64,000 bases of DNA from Spirochaetales bacterium (GCA_016930675.1 JAFGGG010000037.1:1-64000); one strand, 5' to 3'; shown: positions 52,454 through 61,211, counted from the stretch's first letter. Numbers and translations are program-made. Notes: a model not told the origin generated them from the sequence alone.

Positions 52454-54025
52454 ATGAGTAAAAAAAGTGAGCAGACTGGAGTCCTTCTTAATCCGGCAAC
52501 AGGAGAGGTTATCACTGCTCTTAAGCAGCAGCCGGAAAGGAATCTGCTGCAGGCAGTGGCCAGGGCGCGCGCCGCTCAAAAGCAGTGGCAAACCTTAAGC
52601 GTGCGGAAGCGCTGCCGCTGTATCCGAACTATGAGGGGCTATCTGACACGGCACGCCGAACGGTTTACGCAGGTTATCAGCAGGTGTACCGGAAAAACAA
52701 AAATCGACGCACTCAGCACGGAAATCATTCCCGCGCTTATGGCTGCCGAATATTATGAACGGAATGCGCATAAGTTTTTAAAATGCCGACATATACGCGG
52801 AGGTCCGCCTCTCTTCTTTTATAAAAAGTCTTTTCTTTATCGTGTGCCTTATGGTGTTGTCGCCGTGATCAGCCCCTGGAACTATCCTTTCGGTATTCCC
52901 TTCCATGAAGTTATTATTGGACTGCTTTCAGGCAATGCGGTAATCCTTAAAGTGGCCACTCAAGTACAACCTGTGGGAGCTCTGTTTCAGGAAATGCTGC
53001 AAAATACAGGTCTGCCGGACGGCCTGTTTTATCACTGTCTGCTGCCGGGTAAAAAAGTGAGCGCGGCACTGCTCAAAGCGGGTATCAAAAAGCTTTTTTT
53101 TACCGGTTCTACTGCCGTAGGAAAAGCGCTTATGCGGCAGGCCGCATCCTTTCTTGTGCCCGTGAGCCTGGAGTTGGGCGGTAACAATCCCATGCTTGTG
53201 CTGCGGGACGCTCCCCTCTTCCGGGCGGCTTGCTGCGCTGTTTGGGCCGGCATGTCGAACTGCGGCCAGTCGTGCGGCAGGGTTCAGCGATTATATGTCG
53301 TGGATGAGGTCTATGAAAAATTTAAAAAGATTTTATGCGCGAGAGTAGAAAACCTCACTCAGGGGTATGCGAACGATTCGGGTTTCGATATCGGCTCACT
53401 TACCACGCAGAGTCAATATGATGAAGTGCAGCGGCAGGTTAATGAGGCGGTTAAGCAAGGTGCCTGTATAATTGCTACTGCTTCAAAATCCGCAGCGAAC
53501 GGTTTATTTTTTCCTCCGCTTGTGTTGGAAACGGCGAATCCGCAACTTTCGATTCTGAAACAGGAAGTATTCGGTCCCGTGCTCATCATGGTCAGAGTCA
53601 AAAATCCGGCACAGGCCGTAATCCTTGCCAATACCACAGGTACCGGTTTAACAGCTTCCGTATGGTCAAAGCATAAGCAGAATGCTCTGCGTATCGCCGG
53701 ACAACTGGAAACAGGATCGGTTACGACCAATGATCACCTGATGAGTCATGCCATGGCGCAAACTCCGTGGGGCGGGTTCAAACAATCGGGAATCGGCCGT
53801 ACTCATGCCCGATTGGGATTTGAAGAGATGACTCAGGCCAAGGTAATCGTACACGATCGTTTATCGCTGCTGCCCAAAAGCTTTTGGTGGCATCCTCATA
53901 GTAATACAGTTTACAGGGGATTGATCGGACTGTTGCATGCACTTTCTGGATTAACTCTCATGCAGCGGCTGAAAGGATTTGCCGGATTTATCAAACTGGC
54001 CTTGCGCAGTTTGTCAAAAGAATAA
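52454..54025 (+). CDS. Aldehyde dehydrogenase (NAD(P)-dependent)
   Basis: A 523-aa ALDH. The catalytic Cys is C274 in NCGQSCGR, the general base E240 in LELGGNNP. The cofactor segments SPWNYPFGIP and FTGSTAVGK are present, and the C-terminus QSGIGRTHARLGFEEMTQ is typical. A Lys/Arg-rich hydrophobic tail after VIVHDR (about 40 residues) resembles fatty-aldehyde or coniferyl-aldehyde types that touch membranes, so a long-chain aldehyde is a possible substrate. GAGGAGG precedes ATG 52454, which I prefer to the GTG at 52439. The upstream region contains the dispersed element. Confidence 0.9.
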   Translation: MSKKSEQTGVLLNPATGEVITALKQQPERNLLQAVARARAAQKQWQTLSVRKRCRCIRTMRGYLTRHAERFTQVISRCTGKTKIDALSTEIIPALMAAEYYERNAHKFLKCRHIRGGPPLFFYKKSFLYRVPYGVVAVISPWNYPFGIPFHEVIIGLLSGNAVILKVATQVQPVGALFQEMLQNTGLPDGLFYHCLLPGKKVSAALLKAGIKKLFFTGSTAVGKALMRQAASFLVPVSLELGGNNPMLVLRDAPLFRAACCAVWAGMSNCGQSCGRVQRLYVVDEVYEKFKKILCARVENLTQGYANDSGFDIGSLTTQSQYDEVQRQVNEAVKQGACIIATASKSAANGLFFPPLVLETANPQLSILKQEVFGPVLIMVRVKNPAQAVILANTTGTGLTASVWSKHKQNALRIAGQLETGSVTTNDHLMSHAMAQTPWGGFKQSGIGRTHARLGFEEMTQAKVIVHDRLSLLPKSFWWHPHSNTVYRGLIGLLHALSGLTLMQRLKGFAGFIKLALRSLSKE

Positions 54026-54032
54026 ATTTCAC

Positions 54033-54061
54033 TTGAACTACTAGGTATAACATGCTATATT
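54033..54061 (+). promoter_or_regulatory. Putative leader promoter of the leu attenuator
   Basis: TTGAAC (54033-54038), exactly 17 bp and TATATT (54056-54061). Initiation is expected at 54068-54070, three to five nucleotides before the leader ATG at 54073. Confidence 0.6.
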
Positions 54062-54072
54062 CTTTTTCAGTT

Positions 54073-54177
54073 ATGGATAAAAGATTTTTATTAAACCTGC
54101 TACTTACTCTTCTATCAGGACTCCTATCAGGAAAAGGAGCGCCCGGAGTGTGTAGGAGGATAGAAATCATATCCTAG
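54073..54177 (+). CDS. Leucine-rich leader peptide (leuL-like)
   Basis: A 34-codon ORF (ATG 54073, TAG 54175) encoding MDKRFLLNLLLTLLSGLLSG followed by KGAPGVCRR and five-odd residues. Nine Leu fall in the first 18 codons, using several different Leu codons (TTA, CTG, CTA, CTT, CTC). This is the arrangement of the leader peptides of leucine operons. The ATG is preceded by almost no leader (no Shine-Dalgarno), since the promoter -10 ends at 54061. Two terminator hairpins (54201-54274) separate it from the isopropylmalate synthase gene. It probably senses Leu-tRNA charge by ribosome stalling. Confidence 0.75.
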   Translation: MDKRFLLNLLLTLLSGLLSGKGAPGVCRRIEIIS

Positions 54178-54200
54178 CAGTTTGATAATTGCGCAACTAC

Positions 54201-54235
54201 AAGCCATGGGTGCTTAAGCCCATGGCTTTTTTTTT
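54201..54235 (+). terminator. First attenuator terminator hairpin
   Basis: A perfect 10-bp stem AAGCCATGGG (54201-54210) with CCCATGGCTT (54219-54228), an 8-nt loop, and a T9 run ending at 54235. It lies 23 bp after the leader stop codon. Confidence 0.8.
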
Positions 54236-54274
54236 GCCATGGGAGCCGGAGCTTAGGACCATGGCATTTTTTTT
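54235..54274 (+). terminator. Second attenuator terminator hairpin
   Basis: TGCCATGG (54235-54242) pairs with CCATGGCA (54259-54266), followed by T8 (54267-54274). It shares its CCATGG core and GCTTAG-like loop with the first hairpin, so it seems to be a tandem duplicate. It ends 14 nt before ATG of the next gene. Confidence 0.75.
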
Positions 54275-54288
54275 AGAAGGAGGTAACT

Positions 54289-55434
54289 ATGAATAAACGA
54301 ATAATAATTTTCGACACAACCTTACGTGACGGCGAACAGGTGCCCGGTGCGAAACTGGACTGTCGGCAAAAGCTGATAATAGCCAGGCAACTTGTTCGGC
54401 TTGGTGTTGATGTCATAGAAGCCGGTTTCCCCGCTTCCTCTCCGGGTGACAGGGAAGCGGTGACGCGGATCGCGAAAGAAATAAAAGGACCTATAATAAC
54501 CGGTTTGGCCAGGGCGGTAAAAAGCGATATCGATGCACTCTGGCAGGCGGTACGGCATGCAAAGCGGCCGAGAATCCACATTGTGCTGGGTGCTTCAGAT
54601 ATCCATGTTCATGAAAAATTAAATATTAATCGTGATCAGTGCCTGAAAATGGGAGTAGAAGCGGTACGATACGCCAAGAGTCTGACGTATGATGTGGAGT
54701 ACTCAACGGAGGATGCCTCACGCAGTGATTTTGATTATCTGTGCCGTGTAATAGAGACGGTTATCAAAGCGGGTGCCACTGTTATCAATATACCTGATAC
54801 GGTAGGGTACGCCATCCCGGATGAGTTCGGCAGGTTGATCCGCAGAATCAGAAAAAGGGTGCCGGCCGCCGCTAAGGTCGGTTTAAGTGTGCACTGCCAT
54901 AACGATCTGGGTCTGGCCACGATAAATACGCTGACCGCCGTTAAAAACGGAGTGGACCAGGTTGAAGTAACGGTAAACGGAATTGGGGAAAGGGCGGGTA
55001 ACGCCGCACTGGAAGAGGTGGCCGCGATCTTAAACACACGTACGGATTACTATAAAAGCTGTACGAATATTAATCTGCGAGAGATAACACCGACCAGCAG
55101 ACTGGTAAGCCGCTTAATGAATATTCCCGTGCAGCCCAATAAGGCGATTGTGGGCGGAAATGCTTTTTGTCATTCTTCCGGAATTCATCAAGACGGTATT
55201 TTGAAAAGCCGTGCCAACTATGAAATCATTGCACCGGAAGCTGTCGGTGTGCAGAGACACTCATTTGTGCTTACGGCGCGCTCCGGGAAACATGCGGTAC
55301 GCCATCGCCTGCAGGAGCTTGGATTTGAACTGCCCGAACAGCAGTTCAGAGACCTGCATAGAAGATTCCTGCAGCTTGCGGATGAACGGAAACAGGTTTC
55401 GGATGATGATCTGCTGATGCTTGTAAACAGCTAG
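54289..55434 (+). CDS. leuA: Isopropylmalate synthase-type enzyme lacking the LeuA regulatory domain
   Basis: A 381-aa member of the isopropylmalate/homocitrate synthase family. FDTTLRDGEQ contains the catalytic Arg13 and metal Asp14; SVHCHNDLGLA contributes the His-x-His metal site; VEVTVNGIGERAGNAALEE and NAFCHSSGIHQDG are further family signatures. It is about 130 residues shorter than canonical LeuA and lacks the C-terminal leucine-binding regulatory domain. With the leucine-rich leader upstream, the assignment to leucine synthesis is favoured over homocitrate or citramalate. AGAAGGAGG precedes ATG 54289. No other leu gene follows. Confidence 0.85.
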   Translation: MNKRIIIFDTTLRDGEQVPGAKLDCRQKLIIARQLVRLGVDVIEAGFPASSPGDREAVTRIAKEIKGPIITGLARAVKSDIDALWQAVRHAKRPRIHIVLGASDIHVHEKLNINRDQCLKMGVEAVRYAKSLTYDVEYSTEDASRSDFDYLCRVIETVIKAGATVINIPDTVGYAIPDEFGRLIRRIRKRVPAAAKVGLSVHCHNDLGLATINTLTAVKNGVDQVEVTVNGIGERAGNAALEEVAAILNTRTDYYKSCTNINLREITPTSRLVSRLMNIPVQPNKAIVGGNAFCHSSGIHQDGILKSRANYEIIAPEAVGVQRHSFVLTARSGKHAVRHRLQELGFELPEQQFRDLHRRFLQLADERKQVSDDDLLMLVNS

Positions 55435-55438
55435 CCAA

Positions 55439-55482
55439 CTGCCGGGTCTTTAAACCGCCATAGGGTATAAAAGGCCCGGCAG
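55439..55482 (+). terminator. Stem-loop after the isopropylmalate synthase gene
   Basis: CTGCCGGG (55439-55446) pairs with CCCGGCAG (55475-55482), and inner bases extend the stem irregularly. No T run follows, so it may be a mRNA 3' end stabiliser or a weak terminator. Confidence 0.4.
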
Positions 55483-55555
55483 CTATTATTGTACGCCGCC
55501 GCAGTTTTTTATATACTAAAAGCTGTCATTCCTATAATCAGGAGGATAGCATAAG

Positions 55556-55930
55556 GTGGGCTTAAAAATAAAAATTACTATTGAAGACCAAAATCTGCTT
55601 GCCGAACTTAACGATTCGGCATGCGCTGAAAAGATTGCCCGGGCTTTGCCTCTGGAATTTCAAATGTCGCGCTGGGGCGATGAGTACTACGGAAGCTGCG
55701 GAGTAAAGGCCGGACTTGAACAGGATGCACGGACACTCATGCAGGCAGGAGAAATAGCCTACTGGCCGCCCGCAAGAGCGCTGTGTATATTTTTCGGCCC
55801 CACTCCCGCCAGCAGCGGGCCGCAGCCGGAAGCCGCGTCGGAAGTTAATCCTGTAGGCAGCGTAACCTCTGATTGCAGTGTGCTTAAATCAATGGGCAGC
55901 ACGGTTAAAGTTAAGATCTACGGTTTATAG
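55556..55930 (+). CDS. Cyclophilin-like fold protein (TM1367/DUF369 type)
   Basis: A 124-aa soluble protein with a start GTG 55556 and an AGGAGG ten nucleotides upstream. The first half (LKIKITIEDQNLLAELND, FEFQMSRWGDEYYG-like) and the central DVAYWPPARALCIFFGPTP-like segment (landmark YWPPARALCIFFG) are those of the cyclophilin-like TM1367 family. No prolyl isomerase activity is known for these. It overlaps the convergent lipoprotein gene by 13 bp. Confidence 0.75.
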   Translation: MGLKIKITIEDQNLLAELNDSACAEKIARALPLEFQMSRWGDEYYGSCGVKAGLEQDARTLMQAGEIAYWPPARALCIFFGPTPASSGPQPEAASEVNPVGSVTSDCSVLKSMGSTVKVKIYGL

Positions 55931-56520
55931 TGCTCGTGGGTGAATGTTTCACGCACACGAATCAGTTCTATGGGTTGAGTAAAGCAGTTGAACTCCAGTA
56001 TAACCGAGGTTAAAGCATTAAGCGCGCGCTCTTTAAGCGGTTTCCAGGCATGTGAAATCCGCGCGCAATCAATTCCGGATTGTGTTTCTTCCTCAGCCTG
56101 GTGAGAGCTTGTATCCGCTGGTCCCATGCGCTGTGTGTACTCTTCTATTAATTGCATATACCTATTGTATAATTCCTTTTTCTGCTTAAGGTCCGTGAAC
56201 TCATTACTTTCAATCTCGATTTTTATCTTGTAGAGCCGTGAATTATGGAAGTAATAGGTAACGGTCTCTTTAAGGCCGGGGATCAGTACCCAGTTGCCGT
56301 AATCAAGATTATGCACTTCGTGTAAAACAAGTTTTGCAGATCCTATTTCCGCGTAGGTTAAGTGATCCTCAGGTAAAAGGTTGATGATTTCTTCTTTGGT
56401 TTTTCCCCATAACTCATCCAGATGTGTGTACACATATTCGGCCGGTGCTATGGAAGCACAAGACCACACTCCCGCGCATAAATAGAAAATTAACAATAAT
56501 ATTGAAACAGTATTTTTCAT
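55918..56520 (-). CDS. Lipoprotein of about 200 residues
   Basis: A 200-aa exported protein. The signal peptide ends at VWSC (Cys21). The remainder has the pattern WGKTKEEIINLLPEDH, an SmpA-like opening, then several beta strands and a long helix (KKELYNRYMQLIEEYTQRMG). No known domain is certain. It is convergent with the cyclophilin-like gene; at its 5' side a hairpin (56616-56639) followed on the minus strand by T5 could attenuate its transcript. Confidence 0.6.
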   Translation of the reverse strand: MKNTVSILLLIFYLCAGVWSCASIAPAEYVYTHLDELWGKTKEEIINLLPEDHLTYAEIGSAKLVLHEVHNLDYGNWVLIPGLKETVTYYFHNSRLYKIKIEIESNEFTDLKQKKELYNRYMQLIEEYTQRMGPADTSSHQAEEETQSGIDCARISHAWKPLKERALNALTSVILEFNCFTQPIELIRVRETFTHEHYKP

Positions 56521-56610
56521 ATGCAGCTATGCTAATTAAAGACCGGGCATATGTCAATCCGGTTGAAGCCAATTTTAATACTTGCTCCGAAAACTTTACG
56601 GTATTGCCAC

Positions 56611-56639
56611 AAAAACGTCCGTTCAGGCCCCAACGGACG
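56611..56639 (-). terminator. 8-bp inverted repeat with a T5 tract upstream of the lipoprotein gene
   Basis: CGTCCGTT (56616-56623) and AACGGACG (56632-56639) form a perfect stem with an 8-nt loop. Reading the minus strand, T5 (56615-56611) follows the stem directly, so it could terminate or attenuate transcription toward the lipoprotein gene. It could equally be an operator for the divergent glucanase gene. Confidence 0.4.
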
Positions 56640-56698
56640 ACAGTATAAAAAAAAATCAATTATATGGAAAAAATTAACATTAATAAGTGAGGTGAAGT

Positions 56699-56740
56699 AT
56701 GAAAGGAAACTTATCGATTTTCATTTATGACTATGGATAA
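56699..56740 (+). CDS. Possible 13-codon upstream ORF before the glucanase gene
   Basis: ATG 56699 with GAGGTG at 5-nt spacing opens 13 codons (MKGNLSIFIYDYG) and stops at 56738-56740, 50 nt before the GH5 start. The good ribosome-binding site is the only evidence; it may be a leader peptide or chance. Confidence 0.2.
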   Translation: MKGNLSIFIYDYG

Positions 56741-56790
56741 CCCATAATCTTTAAACGAGAAAACAGTAAAATTATTTTAGGAGGCAAAAA

Positions 56791-59181
56791 ATGAACGAAA
56801 AAAATAGAAAAATTTTATTCAAAACAAGTTTTATATTAATATCAGTATTAATACTTGCATGTGTATCATGCACAATGCCGACAGGGCCATCGGGTGTTGC
56901 ACCGAGTGACGGCGGCCCCATTACCGTCGGAACATCAAGAGCAATAGCTTCCGGCCCCTTTACATCTTTTACTCTTGAAGATGTAACTCATCAATGGATG
57001 GATATAACGCAAAATAACAATAACAGGATAGCTATTGCCGATATCCAAACCTTTGAAGGTAATGATCCATGCAATGTAAGATTTGATATTAATGATAATA
57101 ATCAAAATCTTAGATGTAAAATAGAAGAGGAATATACATATAATGACGAACTTAATCATACCTATGCCGAGAAGGTGGCGGGACTATTTGTGGACGCTCA
57201 GGAGTTGACATCGGAATCTGTAGACGGAAAAGGAGAACTCTATGATATAAACGGTGAATATATCGGTAATGCTGTTTATACGAACATTACCCAAGAATCG
57301 TGGGATCAGACGTTTACTATCACAGTACCTTTTAAGATCGGCATCTATCATGCCCCTGTTGTATTCGCAAATGTAAGAACATACGGTGGCAGTCAAGCCA
57401 TTCATACGAGAATAAAGAACATTGAATATAAGACAGTACCTCATAGCGGTTATTGGGAAATTTCTTACAAACTCGAAGAGTGGGAAAACAATTATGACGG
57501 CCGCCATAATCAGGAAAGAGTGGATTTTCTTATCTTAAAGCCCGGAATTCATATTATCGGCAGCGTCGGCAGTTATCCTATTTTAATCGAAGTCGGCAAT
57601 TATGAAATGAGAAACAGAGACATAGATTATAACGATGAAAACGATTGGGTAAACGTGGATCTCATAACTAAATTCATGCAGTACGCACCCATTGTTATCA
57701 CTCAATCGCAAAGTTTTAAAGGAAACCAGCAATGTGTGACAAGAAACAAGGATATAGAAAACGACAGCTTCAAAACAATCATTCAGGAGGAAGAAAAACG
57801 ATATAAAGGAGACGGCGACAGATTACATAATGCAGAGACAATCGGCTATCTGGCTTTCGGCATAACGGTGCATGATGCATACCACTCAAGCATAGTAGAA
57901 AACAACGGATGCCTGGATGTAGACAACAACAATAATCTGGTAAATGAAGACGGGCAGGCCGTACGGTTAACGGGTGTGAGTTCTTTCTGGTTGAACTGGG
58001 ACGAAGGGAAAAAATACGCCAATGACGACGTTATTTCCTGGCTTGTGTACGATTGGAAGATTAAAGTGTATAGAGCGGCCATGGGCGTACGGCCAACGGA
58101 TCCGGCTGGATTACCCGAAACATATAATCTTGATCTGGGTAAAATACTCGAACCACGTACGGGATATGCTGATAATCCTGAAGAGGTGCTTGAAACAGTG
58201 GAAACCGTGATCAGGTCGTGCATCCGCAGAGGCATCTATGTGATTGTTGACTGGCACGTACACGACGCGTTGCGGGATGATAATGAAATAATGGCCGTGG
58301 AATTTTTCGATTATATCTCAGAAAAATACGGTATGTATGACAATATCATTTATGAAATATGGAACGAACCGGGTTGGGAAAATCATGTCAGATTCCCTGG
58401 CTTAGATTCAGAGGACTGGAACGATAGAAATACACCGGATCATGGAGATGATGAAGCCTCTCAATACTCATGGTCGACAATAAAGAATTACTGTATAGAC
58501 ATAATAGAGGTCATACGTCAAAACGACGGTGACAATATCATCATATGTCCGTCTCCCTGCTGGGATCAATGGATAGATCAAGTCGCCGCTAATCCCATAG
58601 ATACAGGCGACAGTAATTATGCCAGACACATTATGTATGCTTTCCATTTTTATGCGGGCTCTCATATGATAGAAAAAAACGGAAACAATAATCCGGGTGA
58701 TAATCCTACGCCCGCGGCGTTGGTATTTTGGGGCGGTTACGCGAATGACTGGCCCGGTGCCGAGGATAAAGCAAAGGAGCACCTTACCGCAAACGGTTTG
58801 TATTTTACACCAGCTCCTTCTGAATTCGGAATGGACCCTGTATGGGTGAAATTCAAGCGACTGTTATGGCAATGGAATTTCGATCCATGGAAAAGACTTG
58901 ATTCCAATATAAACAGCCTTCCCATTTTTGTAACGGAGTGGGGTGCGAGTTTATACGACGGCGGTCAGGTTGAAACATCCACAGAAGCCTACACAGAGAC
59001 TGCTGCAGAGTGGATGGTGTACATGAACGATAATAATTTAAGCTGGTGCAACTGGTCAATTTGCGATAAGAACGAAGGAGCAGCTGCATTAAGACCGGGT
59101 TCCAGTACATCAGGAGGTTGGAGTCAATCTGATTTGACAGAAAGCGGTGCATTCATAAGAGGGGTGCTTCGTCAACAATAA
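56791..59181 (+). CDS. Secreted GH5 endoglucanase with three H-type-lectin-like repeats
   Basis: A 796-aa lipoprotein-type exported enzyme: the leader ends in LILACVSC. Residues about 50-360 hold three copies of an 80-residue domain (SIADIQTFEGNDPC-like, FANVRTYGGSQAIHTRI and ITQSQSFKGNQQCVTR each begin a copy), which resemble the lectin-like or C-terminal sugar-binding domain of marine polysaccharidases. The GH5 catalytic domain (about 365-795) has the acid/base Glu526 in IYEIWNEPGW and the nucleophile Glu716 in VTEWGAS. It should hydrolyse cellulose or related beta-glucans. AGGAGG lies 6 nt before ATG 56791. A bidirectional terminator separates it from the regulator. Confidence 0.92.
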   Translation: MNEKNRKILFKTSFILISVLILACVSCTMPTGPSGVAPSDGGPITVGTSRAIASGPFTSFTLEDVTHQWMDITQNNNNRIAIADIQTFEGNDPCNVRFDINDNNQNLRCKIEEEYTYNDELNHTYAEKVAGLFVDAQELTSESVDGKGELYDINGEYIGNAVYTNITQESWDQTFTITVPFKIGIYHAPVVFANVRTYGGSQAIHTRIKNIEYKTVPHSGYWEISYKLEEWENNYDGRHNQERVDFLILKPGIHIIGSVGSYPILIEVGNYEMRNRDIDYNDENDWVNVDLITKFMQYAPIVITQSQSFKGNQQCVTRNKDIENDSFKTIIQEEEKRYKGDGDRLHNAETIGYLAFGITVHDAYHSSIVENNGCLDVDNNNNLVNEDGQAVRLTGVSSFWLNWDEGKKYANDDVISWLVYDWKIKVYRAAMGVRPTDPAGLPETYNLDLGKILEPRTGYADNPEEVLETVETVIRSCIRRGIYVIVDWHVHDALRDDNEIMAVEFFDYISEKYGMYDNIIYEIWNEPGWENHVRFPGLDSEDWNDRNTPDHGDDEASQYSWSTIKNYCIDIIEVIRQNDGDNIIICPSPCWDQWIDQVAANPIDTGDSNYARHIMYAFHFYAGSHMIEKNGNNNPGDNPTPAALVFWGGYANDWPGAEDKAKEHLTANGLYFTPAPSEFGMDPVWVKFKRLLWQWNFDPWKRLDSNINSLPIFVTEWGASLYDGGQVETSTEAYTETAAEWMVYMNDNNLSWCNWSICDKNEGAAALRPGSSTSGGWSQSDLTESGAFIRGVLRQQ

Positions 59182-59222
59182 TGATTGGCACGGTTTTATA
59201 AAGAGTTAAAAATAATAAAAGA

Positions 59223-59260
59223 GGGAGTTGATACATAGTATATTAACTCCCCTTTTTTTT
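59223..59260. terminator. Bidirectional terminator between the glucanase and the PBP-AraC gene
   Basis: GGGAGTTGATA (59223-59233) pairs with TATTAACTCCC (59241-59251; one G-U), then T8 (59253-59260). On the other strand A-rich sequence (59210-59222) gives a weaker T tract, so it can serve both convergent genes. Confidence 0.85.
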
Positions 59261-59285
59261 ACAGTAGGGGATATGAGTTGTTTAA

Positions 59286-61133
59286 TCAGCCTTTGACCAG
59301 TATTTTGTTCTGTTTTTTAAAATCCGAAGGGGTCATACCGGTATGCAGCTTGAATATCTTGTTGAAGGTGGATTTGGCCTTGAATCCACAGTTAAATGCC
59401 ACATCCAGAATATTCATATCTTCGTATTTCTTTTCTGAAAGCAGTTTTACTGCTTCCTTTACTCGGTAACTGTTAATAAAATCATAGAACGTAATACCCG
59501 CATTGTTGTTGATAACATAGGAAATGTAGTTGCGGGGTATACTCAGTTTACGTGCAATATCATATAAAGAGATTTCGTCATCGATATACGGTTTTTCTTT
59601 TTCCATATACGTAATGACGCGGTTGAAATACTGTTCCGTCTGAACTTCAGAAAGGTTGTAGCCATTATTATCATCTGCATATAAAGCGGATTGAGCAGCA
59701 ATCCCTTTGTTTTCAACTTTTTTACTTTTTTTGTAATCTTCTAAAGAGTTAACAGTAGCTGCCAGTTCCTGAGTAAGCAGCTCGCATATACTTGCTTCAT
59801 TATAACGTGTGTTAACAGCGTTTATTTCTTCTTTTACATCGATTATATAAAACACATATCCTAGTAATCGTTCTCTGTGGAACATCGGATAGATATACAC
59901 ACTGTCTTGCTTGTTGATTCTGTTTTTACAGAAAGATATTATGTGTTCGGTAACCTCACAGGGATTATGATATTTTGCATTGAGTATGTTATAATTTTCA
60001 TAACCCAGAATCAGCATGGACGATTCTGAATCAGGTGTGGTCTTTTTGGCATCATAGACAAAGATAAAACAGCTTTTAATGCCGAACTGGGGCAAACTCT
60101 CATAAATGATCTCTTCGAGTTCATGAAAATGAATGACATTGCTTGTTTTTTCCTTTAAGGTCGATAAGCTTGTGTCAAGCATATTTAATCTGACACTGGA
60201 CAGGCATGATTCAGCATTAACGTATTCTGATGTAAATTCATGATTTTTACAACCGCATGATTGACGCGCTATAAACCGGCAGGCTAACTCGATACTGGTC
60301 TGTTTTATATTACCACCTAAAAGAGAAGAGAGATTCTCAGCCGCCTGATATCCCAGTTCAAAGCAGGGTTGATGAACCGTTGTCAATGGCGTATGAAGCT
60401 GTTTGCATGTGTTTATGTTGTCAAAACCGGTTATAATTATATCCTGCGGTACGCGTAATCCTCTCCGCTGCAGTTCTTGGATAGCAGTAATGGCAACATA
60501 ATCATTGGAGCAGAGGAGAGCGTCGAATTCGGTTTTTCTGTGATCCATAAGCTCTATAATCGCTGTTCTGCCGTAATCAGCATCAAAAGATCCGTTTACC
60601 ACTATGCCCGGATTGAATGAGATATTATGCTCTTTTAATGTATCTTTATAGGCTGTGAATCTTGTGATGGCGTCCTCGTGATTCTCCGGCCCCTTTATGA
60701 TGGCAATTTTTTTACATCCATGTTCTCTTATGCAATGAGTGACCAATTCACGCATACCATTATAATTGTCTGCTTTAACGCTCAAGTATCCGTCAATAAA
60801 TTCACCGATATTGACAATCGGCAAAGGAGCAAATGATTTTATAAATAATTCATACTGCCTTTTATCTATATATGTGCCGATTGACGAGGAAACCGTAATA
60901 ATCCCATCGATACTTTGCGAACGCGCGAGCCGGTAGACCACGCTTTTCAGTTTGTCATTACAAAATGGATTGTCTAACCGCCCACCCATGAAACAGATAA
61001 GCATTCCCCCCGTTTCATGTATTTTTGTTTTTACGCCTTCGCGAATAAGGAAAGCATATTCATAAAAGAGATTATCTATAAACAATCCGATCAGAGGTTG
61101 AGGCTTGTGCTGAGAATTTACCTGCATCTCCAC
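59286..61133 (-). CDS. LacI-type sensor fused to an AraC-type DNA-binding domain
   Basis: A 615-aa regulator. Residues 10-300 form a periplasmic-binding-protein-like ligand domain without a LacI helix-turn-helix (PLIGLFIDNLFYEY, IITGFDNINTCKQL); a middle region (310-500) is unidentified but predicted partly coiled; the C-terminal 110 residues are an AraC/XylS DNA-binding domain (ISLYDIARKLSIPRNYISYV, ILDVAFNCGFKAKSTFNKIFK). The architecture is that of XylR-like sugar regulators enlarged by a middle module. It may control the convergent glucanase gene. GTG 61133 is used; ATG 61127 is possible. A TTGACA -35 is at 61186-61181. Confidence 0.85.
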   Translation of the reverse strand: MEMQVNSQHKPQPLIGLFIDNLFYEYAFLIREGVKTKIHETGGMLICFMGGRLDNPFCNDKLKSVVYRLARSQSIDGIITVSSSIGTYIDKRQYELFIKSFAPLPIVNIGEFIDGYLSVKADNYNGMRELVTHCIREHGCKKIAIIKGPENHEDAITRFTAYKDTLKEHNISFNPGIVVNGSFDADYGRTAIIELMDHRKTEFDALLCSNDYVAITAIQELQRRGLRVPQDIIITGFDNINTCKQLHTPLTTVHQPCFELGYQAAENLSSLLGGNIKQTSIELACRFIARQSCGCKNHEFTSEYVNAESCLSSVRLNMLDTSLSTLKEKTSNVIHFHELEEIIYESLPQFGIKSCFIFVYDAKKTTPDSESSMLILGYENYNILNAKYHNPCEVTEHIISFCKNRINKQDSVYIYPMFHRERLLGYVFYIIDVKEEINAVNTRYNEASICELLTQELAATVNSLEDYKKSKKVENKGIAAQSALYADDNNGYNLSEVQTEQYFNRVITYMEKEKPYIDDEISLYDIARKLSIPRNYISYVINNNAGITFYDFINSYRVKEAVKLLSEKKYEDMNILDVAFNCGFKAKSTFNKIFKLHTGMTPSDFKKQNKILVKG

Positions 61134-61156
61134 AGCTTAGGTTACATTGATTTTTA

Positions 61157-61211
61157 ATAATGGTTAAAGGGTAGATTTTGTGTCAAAAAAGGTAACTTTT
61201 GTTACGGTTAC
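61157..61211 (-). promoter_or_regulatory. Putative promoter with GTTAC-type repeats for the PBP-AraC gene
   Basis: On the minus strand TTGACA (61186-61181), 18 bp, CATTAT (61162-61157). Just upstream is the inverted repeat GTAAC-TTTT-GTTAC (61192-61205) and a further GTTAC (61207-61211), a position typical of activator sites; another GTTAC is at 61141-61145. Confidence 0.4.

Noticed and set aside
52148-52591. Minus-strand open frame across the 52.3-kb element, with a protein-level match to a frame near 23.7 kb
   Set aside because: The shared peptide only reflects the nucleotide similarity of the dispersed element; no start signal or domain.
54030-54288. T-box riboswitch ahead of the isopropylmalate synthase gene
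   Set aside because: No TGGNACCGCG-like T-box sequence or specifier stem is present; the Leu-rich ORF explains the region better.
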